Shown: in pieces, positions 7,798 through 12,655 of the stretch
Layout of the letters: each line of letters starts with the position of its first letter
Position numbering within the stretch: position 1 is the stretch's first letter
Assembly: GCA_003449515.1 (NCBI GenBank)
Contig: DMHI01000215.1
Location: 1 to 12,655, forward strand
DNA: 12,655 nucleotides
From: Lysobacteraceae bacterium
GTDB lineage: Bacteria; Pseudomonadota; Gammaproteobacteria; Xanthomonadales; Xanthomonadaceae
Direction: 5' to 3'
Position numbers and translations under genes: made by a program
The notes under the pieces: generated by a model
Database searches by the model: none
Told to the model about the DNA's origin: nothing
The model's input: the letters and a program-made list of their open reading frames with translations, nothing else

Positions 7798-7803
7798 TCT
7801 CCC
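7798..7803 (-). promoter_or_regulatory. Possible ribosome binding site for the cysteine cluster gene
   Basis: On the minus strand this reads GGGAGA, followed by five bases (CGTTC) and then the in-frame ATC at 7792-7790. Sequence and spacing are those of a normal Shine-Dalgarno site. It is the main reason for placing the start of the cysteine cluster gene here although the codon is not ATG, GTG or TTG. Confidence 0.4.
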
Positions 7804-7910
7804 GAAAGGGCGTCCGCAGGCGGCGGCGACGCGCGGGGAGTCGTGATCGTACGCCCTTTGCCTCGGGCCACGATGAAGGGGCGTGGCAGGGGCGGTGGCG
7901 GGCTTTCCCT

Positions 7911-7950
7911 TCCGCCTACCCCCACCGGAATCCCGGTGGGGTGGCGGGAA
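7911..7950 (-). terminator. Long hairpin after the TonB-dependent receptor gene, probable terminator
   Basis: CCCCACCGG (7920-7928) and CCGGTGGGG (7933-7941) form a perfect 9 bp stem with a 4-base AATC loop. Outer arms TTCCGCC (7911-7917) and GGCGGGAA (7943-7950) extend it with small bulges to about 16 bp. It begins 17 bp past the receptor stop codon and lies before the next minus-strand gene, as a terminator would. No T-run follows on the minus strand, so it could instead stabilise the 3' end of the mRNA or be an extragenic palindrome. Confidence 0.55.
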
Positions 7951-7966
7951 TCGGAACCGGCCGGCG

Positions 7967-10900
7967 TCAGAACCGGTAGCGGAAGCCCAATTGCAGTGCC
8001 CAGCGCGACTGGCCCACCGCATCGCGGCGGACCTCGGCGTCCGGCGTGTTGAAGCGATAGACGTAGCGCCCCGTGGCCGGATCGATGCCGCCGTACTCCA
8101 CCACGCCGAGGCCCTGCGGCTGACCGAAGCCCGAGACGAAGATCTCGTCGATGTGCCCCCAGTCCTTGTTGATGAGATTCCCGACGTTGAGCACGTCGAG
8201 CCACAACTCGGCCTTGTGTCCATCGAAGAAGCCGGGCAGATCCTGGCTGATGCGCAGGTCGACGCTGTTCACCCACGAGCTGAACGCCTCGTTGCGTCCG
8301 ACGACCTGGCCGCGGCGCGCGTTGAGGTAGGCGTTGTTGGCGATGAATTGCCAGAAGGCGGCCTCTTCCGCCGCCGAGCCGAACAGCACATCGCCGGGGC
8401 CGGCCGGCACGTAGAGCAGGTCGTTGCCGGCGATGCCGTCACCGTTGGCGTCGTTGTCGAACACGTAGCTGTACGGACGGCCCTTGCGGCCTTCGTAGAA
8501 GGCGCCGATCTCGGTCTTGTAGCCGTCGATGAAGTAGTGGCGGAACGACGCTGCGGCGGTGAAGCGGTCGCGGGTGGCGAAGTTCGATCGGCTCGACAGC
8601 TCTTCGTTCGGATCGAACACCGCACGCGACGACCAGTTCTCGACCGAGATCGAGCCGGCGAGCTGGTTGACATCGCGAGCGTCGCCGTAGGCGTAGCCGA
8701 TCTGCCAGAACCACGCATCGCCCTCACCCATCGGCTTCTGCAGCGACAGGCTGAAGTTCTCGGCACCGCCCTTGGTCGTCTTGCGGGCCAGCAGCACTTC
8801 GCGATACGCGCGGTCGCGATTGAAGCGCGCCTGCACGCCGGTGCCCACCCCCGCCTGGTTCCAGCTGGTCGGCGCATAGCCGGCGGCGTTCCAGAACATC
8901 GGGCGACCATCGGGCGCGGTGCGCGTCGGCGCACCGAGGTTCAGGTGGTCGTAGTGGATGCCGGTCTTCGTCGACAGCAGAATGATCTCCGCGCTGGCGA
9001 CGAGGCCGTGCCAGGGCAGCTCGTGTTCGAAAGCCAGGTTGCCCTTCCACACCGCCGGCTGCTCGAGGTCGTCGGCAACAAAGTCGACGTCCTGCGGGAT
9101 CACGCCGCCGAGGTTCAGGCGCGGCTGGTTGTCCGGGTTGAACGAGAACGCCGGCAGCGCGCCGGCGCAGGCCGGCAGGCCAGCGGTGCCGCAGCCGAAC
9201 ACATTGACCGTCACGCCGTTGTTGGTGAACGGGTTCGACAGCCAGACATTGGCCGACGCGCCCTGGAACAATCCGACGCCGCCACGAAGCTGGGTCGGGC
9301 GCTCGGCGTCGAAGCTGTAGTTGAAGCCGAAGCGCGGCTGGAACAGACGCTGGCCGTCGATGGTGGCGTCATTGCGGCGGCCGAAGCGCGCCGACGCCGC
9401 AGCGTTGAAGACGGGTGTGCCGGGTACGTCGGCCTCGTCGAAGCGGAACCCGTAGGTCACGTTGAGGTTTGGGCTCACCGCCCAGGTGTCCTGCAGGAAC
9501 AGGCCGAGGCCGTTGAGCTCCCACACCGCCGCGGTATTGTCGAGCGAGAATCCGGCGGCCGGAATGCGCAGCAGGTAGCTCGAGTAGCGACCGGCGGCGA
9601 AGTCCGCGAGGCTGGAGAAGCCGTAGTTGCCCAGCGAGCTCTGGAGGAACAGGTTGTAGATGTCGTTGGCTTCGTAGTCGAAGCCACCGCGAACGGTGTG
9701 GTCGCCCACGAACCAGGTCGCGCTGCCGAAGGCGTTCCAGGTCTCGGTCTGCAACAGGTTGGCGTGACGGAACTGCTCGGTACCGAGGGCGATCTGGCCC
9801 GCGCCGGTGCTGATCTGCACCTGCGGCAGTCGCGAGAACGGCTCGGGCCGGGCGAGGAACTCGCGGTGGCTCAGCTTGAACTCGGTGGCGAGGCTGTCGC
9901 TCCAGTCGCTGAAGATCTGGCCGACCACGCTCTCGAAGGTGTTGAGGCGATTGAACCACGCGCTGGAGAGCGCAAGGCGGTTGCCGCCGAGGCGCGCCAG
10001 ATCGATCTGGTTCTGCTCGGTCTTGGTGTAGCGCAGGCTGGCGCGGTGGCCGTCGATGATGTTCCAGTCGAGTTTCAGCAACTGCTCCTCGACCGTGTTG
10101 TCGAGCGCAGCGGCACCGATGCCGCCGGCGTCGATGCCGTAGGTCGCGCGCGCGATGCGGATGGCCTCCTCGCCCTGCGCGGTGGTCACGCCCACGAGCG
10201 AACCGAGGTCGGGCGCCGGCGACGTGCGCTTGAACTCCTCGTAGTTGGCGAAAAAGAACAGGCGATCCTTGATGATCGGACCGCCCAACGACACGCCCTG
10301 AGTGTACTGCTCATCGAAGGGACGGAAGAACACGTTGCGATCGTCGTTCTCGCGACCCCAGGCACCATCACGGAAGATGTAGTAGATGCTGCCCTTGAAC
10401 TCGTTGGTGCCCGACCTGGTGACGGCGTTGATGCCGGCGCCGGTGTAGCCGCGCTGGATGGTGTCGTACTGCGAGATCGACACCGCGATTTCCTCGATCG
10501 CCTCCATCGACACCGGCTGGCGCAGCAGCGGCAGGTTGTTGGCCTGCAGGCCGAAGGTGTCGTTGACGGTGACCCCATCGATGGTGATCTGGTTGAAGCG
10601 GTTGTTCTGGCCCAGCGCCGAGATCGAGCCGAACTGCTTGTCGGCCTGGGTGATACGCGGATCGAGACGGGCGAAGTCCTGGATCGATCGATCGATGGTG
10701 GGCAGCGATTCGATGCGCTCGTTGGAGATCAGCGTACCCGCACCCATCGCATCGACCGAGAACTGCCCGGAGCCGACGGCCGCCGTGACATTGACGACGT
10801 CGAGCGTGGTGGTGGCATCGAGCACGGCGTCGACGGTCTCGGTCTGCGCCAGGTCGAGAAAGACGTTCTCGACCGTCTCAGTGCGCCCGTCGCGGGTGAT

Positions 10901-11158
10901 CGTCACCGTGTACGGCCCGCCAACGCGCAGACCGCGCGCGGCGTAGCGGCCTTCGGCATCGGTCACGGCTTGCGCGACCGTGCCGGAAGGCAGGTGGCGG
11001 ATGGTCACCTGCGCGCCAGCCACCGCGGCACCGGCATCAGTCACCCGGCCGGCGAGGTTGGCGGTGGTGTCCTGCGCATGGACCGCGCTGGCTGAGATCG
11101 CCAGCAGCAGGGCGAGGGCCAGCGGACGCGGACGGACGGGGCGGAACGAGGAGGCCAT
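7967..11158 (-). CDS. Oar-like TonB-dependent outer-membrane receptor
   Basis: A 1063-residue protein. A signal peptide with an Ala/Leu-rich core ends at VHA (Ala28, cut before Gln29). A carboxypeptidase-regulatory-like beta-sandwich domain follows (about 33-115), with AGRVTDAGAAVAGAQVTI and TDAEGRYAARGL. The TLDVVNVTA strand may act as a TonB box. Next come the plug (about 130-250, with QITIDGVTVND and INAVTRSGTNEFKGSIYY) and a long 22-strand-type barrel that ends in LQLGFRYRF; a terminal Phe is the usual outer-membrane assembly signal. This is the Oar architecture. Family members import large ligands using TonB energy, and Myxococcus Oar is linked to protease export. The ligand here is unknown. 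A two-cysteine segment (FGCGTAGLPAC) may form a disulfide in an extracellular loop. The PAS-GGDEF-EAL gene ends 73 bp upstream on the same strand, and no strong Shine-Dalgarno sequence precedes the ATG. Confidence 0.93.
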   Translation of the reverse strand: MASSFRPVRPRPLALALLLAISASAVHAQDTTANLAGRVTDAGAAVAGAQVTIRHLPSGTVAQAVTDAEGRYAARGLRVGGPYTVTITRDGRTETVENVFLDLAQTETVDAVLDATTTLDVVNVTAAVGSGQFSVDAMGAGTLISNERIESLPTIDRSIQDFARLDPRITQADKQFGSISALGQNNRFNQITIDGVTVNDTFGLQANNLPLLRQPVSMEAIEEIAVSISQYDTIQRGYTGAGINAVTRSGTNEFKGSIYYIFRDGAWGRENDDRNVFFRPFDEQYTQGVSLGGPIIKDRLFFFANYEEFKRTSPAPDLGSLVGVTTAQGEEAIRIARATYGIDAGGIGAAALDNTVEEQLLKLDWNIIDGHRASLRYTKTEQNQIDLARLGGNRLALSSAWFNRLNTFESVVGQIFSDWSDSLATEFKLSHREFLARPEPFSRLPQVQISTGAGQIALGTEQFRHANLLQTETWNAFGSATWFVGDHTVRGGFDYEANDIYNLFLQSSLGNYGFSSLADFAAGRYSSYLLRIPAAGFSLDNTAAVWELNGLGLFLQDTWAVSPNLNVTYGFRFDEADVPGTPVFNAAASARFGRRNDATIDGQRLFQPRFGFNYSFDAERPTQLRGGVGLFQGASANVWLSNPFTNNGVTVNVFGCGTAGLPACAGALPAFSFNPDNQPRLNLGGVIPQDVDFVADDLEQPAVWKGNLAFEHELPWHGLVASAEIILLSTKTGIHYDHLNLGAPTRTAPDGRPMFWNAAGYAPTSWNQAGVGTGVQARFNRDRAYREVLLARKTTKGGAENFSLSLQKPMGEGDAWFWQIGYAYGDARDVNQLAGSISVENWSSRAVFDPNEELSSRSNFATRDRFTAAASFRHYFIDGYKTEIGAFYEGRKGRPYSYVFDNDANGDGIAGNDLLYVPAGPGDVLFGSAAEEAAFWQFIANNAYLNARRGQVVGRNEAFSSWVNSVDLRISQDLPGFFDGHKAELWLDVLNVGNLINKDWGHIDEIFVSGFGQPQGLGVVEYGGIDPATGRYVYRFNTPDAEVRRDAVGQSRWALQLGFRYRF

Positions 11159-11231
11159 AACGGGGATCGCTCGGAATGCCTGACGGCGGGGCCGAATACG
11201 CTACCTGTCCGATATGACGCCCACAATCACC

Positions 11232-12655
11232 TCAGGGCTGGCCGGAGCCGAAACGCCTCTCGAATTCGTCGCCGGGCAGCGCCGGGGCCACCAGCCAGCC
11301 CTGCATCTCGTGGCAGCCGGCGGCCACCAGCCACTCGCGCTGGGCCGCGGTCTCCACGCCCTCCGCGGTCACGGCAAGGCGCAGGGCCCGGCCCAACTGG
11401 ATGATGGCGACCACGATCGCCTCGCTCTCCGAACTGCCCGGCAGGTCGGCGATGAAGCTGCGGTCGATCTTGATGCGCTCGATCGGGAATCGCTTGAGGT
11501 AGGACAGCGACGAATAGCCGGTGCCGAAATCGTCGATCGCCAGTCGGACACCGAGGGCGCTCAATGCGTTGAGGCGGCGCATCGCATCGTCGACGTCGGC
11601 GATCAGGATCGATTCGGTGAGCTCGAGCTCCAGCGCCTCGCCCGGCAGCCCGTGGCGGCGCAGGCCTTCGGCCACCGATTCCACGAAATCGCTCTGGTGG
11701 AACTGCAGCGCCGACACGTTCACCGCCAGCGGCAGACGGAACCCCTGCTGCCACCACCCGGCCAACCGCGCCATCGTGGTCTCGAGGACGAAGCGTCCGA
11801 GCGCGATGATCGCACCGCTCTCCTCGGCCACCGGAATGAAGCGCGAGGGCGGCACCGCGCCGAGCTCGGGGTCGTTCCAGCGCACCAGCGCCTCGCCACC
11901 GATCAGACGACCATCGTCGAGCGCGAACTTGGGCTGGTAGTGCACTTCGAGCGCGCCCTCGGCGAGCGCATGGCGGAGCGCATGGTCGAGCTTCATGCGC
12001 GAGAGCAGCCCGATGTTCATCTGCCGCTGGTAGAAGCGCAGGTCGGCGCGGCCACGCTCCTTCACCGCGTACATCGCGCTGTCGGCGTTCTTGGTGAGCT
12101 CCTCGGCGTCGGTGCCGTCCTCGGGGTACATGGCGATGCCGATCGAGACGGTGAGGCTGAAGCTCTGGCCATCGACCAGGATCGGCTGCGATACCGAATG
12201 CAGGATCCGGCGCGCGGCGATCTCGGCACCCGCGGCGTCGATCGCGGCGAGGATCACCATGAACTCGTCGCCGCCGATGCGGGCGGCGGTGTCGATCTGG
12301 CGCACGCAGTCGCGCAGGCGGTCGGCCACCGCCAGCAGCACCCGGTCGCCAACGCCATGCCCCATCGAGTCGTTGATGGTCTTGAAGCGGTCGATGTCGA
12401 CGAACAGCACGGCGAACCGGCCGCGTTCGCGCTTGGCGTAGCTGATCGCCATCTCGAAACGCTCGCGCAGCAGCACGCGGTTGGGCAGGCCGGTGAGCGG
12501 GTCGTTGAAGGCCAGCTCCTCGATGCGCTGGCGCGCGGCGACGGTCTCGCTCAGGTCCTTGGCGAAGCCGATGTAGTGCTGGGCGGTGCCGTCCTCGCCC
12601 GGCACGCGCACGATCGAGAACAGGCAGGGTGAGCTCTGGCCGTCGCGATGGCGCG
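11232..12655 (-). CDS. PAS-GGDEF-EAL cyclic-di-GMP signalling protein (5' end outside window)
   Basis: The reading frame stays open to the right edge, so the N-terminus is missing. Translation from the edge gives RHRDGQSSPCLFSIV and then HYIGFAKDLSE, the end of a PAS/PAC domain, which makes the internal GTG at 12609-12611 an unlikely start. The GGDEF domain has ELAFNDPLTGLPNR, FVDIDRFKTIND and an intact GGDEF (12261-12275), preceded by the inhibitory RQID site (12291-12302). The EAL domain has EALVRW (EAL codons 11886-11894), NVSALQF, ELTES, the IDDFGTGYSSL loop, IKIDRSF, AEGVET and the MQGW glutamine, so all metal- and substrate-binding positions are present. Both making and breaking cyclic-di-GMP are possible; in this class of protein phosphodiesterase activity often dominates. 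No membrane segment is visible in this part. The gene ends 73 bp before the receptor gene on the same strand. Confidence 0.93.
   Translation of the reverse strand, partial: RHRDGQSSPCLFSIVRVPGEDGTAQHYIGFAKDLSETVAARQRIEELAFNDPLTGLPNRVLLRERFEMAISYAKRERGRFAVLFVDIDRFKTINDSMGHGVGDRVLLAVADRLRDCVRQIDTAARIGGDEFMVILAAIDAAGAEIAARRILHSVSQPILVDGQSFSLTVSIGIAMYPEDGTDAEELTKNADSAMYAVKERGRADLRFYQRQMNIGLLSRMKLDHALRHALAEGALEVHYQPKFALDDGRLIGGEALVRWNDPELGAVPPSRFIPVAEESGAIIALGRFVLETTMARLAGWWQQGFRLPLAVNVSALQFHQSDFVESVAEGLRRHGLPGEALELELTESILIADVDDAMRRLNALSALGVRLAIDDFGTGYSSLSYLKRFPIERIKIDRSFIADLPGSSESEAIVVAIIQLGRALRLAVTAEGVETAAQREWLVAAGCHEMQGWLVAPALPGDEFERRFGSGQP

Noticed and set aside
10682..10696. A short tandem GATC repeat inside the receptor gene that might allow phase variation.
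   Set aside because: There are fewer than four copies, it lies deep in the coding region, and it encodes an ordinary TIDRSI stretch of the plug domain, so slippage is unlikely to be a selected switch.
7883..11095. A 1070-codon open frame on the plus strand, antisense to almost the whole TonB-dependent receptor gene.
   Set aside because: The minus-strand frame has a signal peptide, receptor domains and a C-terminal Phe. The antisense translation is a domain-free mix of Arg, Ala, Val, Glu, Gly and Asp. Long antisense open frames are expected in GC-rich genes because stop codons are rare in the mirrored frame.
11214..12632. A 472-codon plus-strand open frame antisense to the GGDEF-EAL gene.
   Set aside because: It has the same GC-driven mirror-frame composition and no recognisable motif, while the opposite strand carries every GGDEF and EAL signature.

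Overview
The window comes from a GC-rich gammaproteobacterial chromosome. The MetX-type acyltransferase, the DUF3228 protein and the short YkgJ-type protein closely resemble Lysobacterales (Xanthomonadales) forms that I know from memory, so I place it in that order, perhaps Rhodanobacteraceae or a relative. This is an inference from protein character; no search was run. Ordinary chromosomal housekeeping and signalling genes fill the window. I see no transposase, integrase, CRISPR array, toxin-antitoxin pair or phage gene.

Layout, left to right. (1) The C-terminal end of a CcmI-like cytochrome c maturation protein (ends 490), followed 30 bp later on the same strand by a MetX-family acyltransferase, probably serine O-succinyltransferase (521-1663). 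(2) A class II tRNA-Leu(CAA) with encoded CCA (1727-1813). (3) A cytoplasmic PAS-PAS-GGDEF diguanylate cyclase (1932-3227). (4) A divergent pair sharing a 113 bp intergenic region: a DUF3228 protein on the minus strand (3477-4034) and a secreted tricorn-type S41 protease on the plus strand (4148-7471). (5) A small YkgJ-type cysteine cluster protein on the minus strand that overlaps the tricorn gene tail to tail by 21 bp and has no ATG, GTG or TTG start ahead of its first cysteines. (6) A long hairpin, then an Oar-like TonB-dependent receptor on the minus strand (7967-11158). (7) A PAS-GGDEF-EAL protein on the minus strand (11232 to the right edge, 5' end cut off).

How the genes relate. Two cyclic-di-GMP enzymes lie here, but not together. 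One looks like a pure cyclase with a degraded inhibitory site. The other has intact cyclase and phosphodiesterase motifs. The secreted tricorn-type protease and the Oar-like receptor are both envelope proteins and could take part in peptide or protein handling, but only proximity supports that link.

The observations most worth following up are the missing canonical start codon of the cysteine cluster gene, the likely serine (not homoserine) specificity of the MetX-family enzyme, and a possible decayed coding stretch at 3246-3480. I found no clear evidence of an undescribed multi-gene system.
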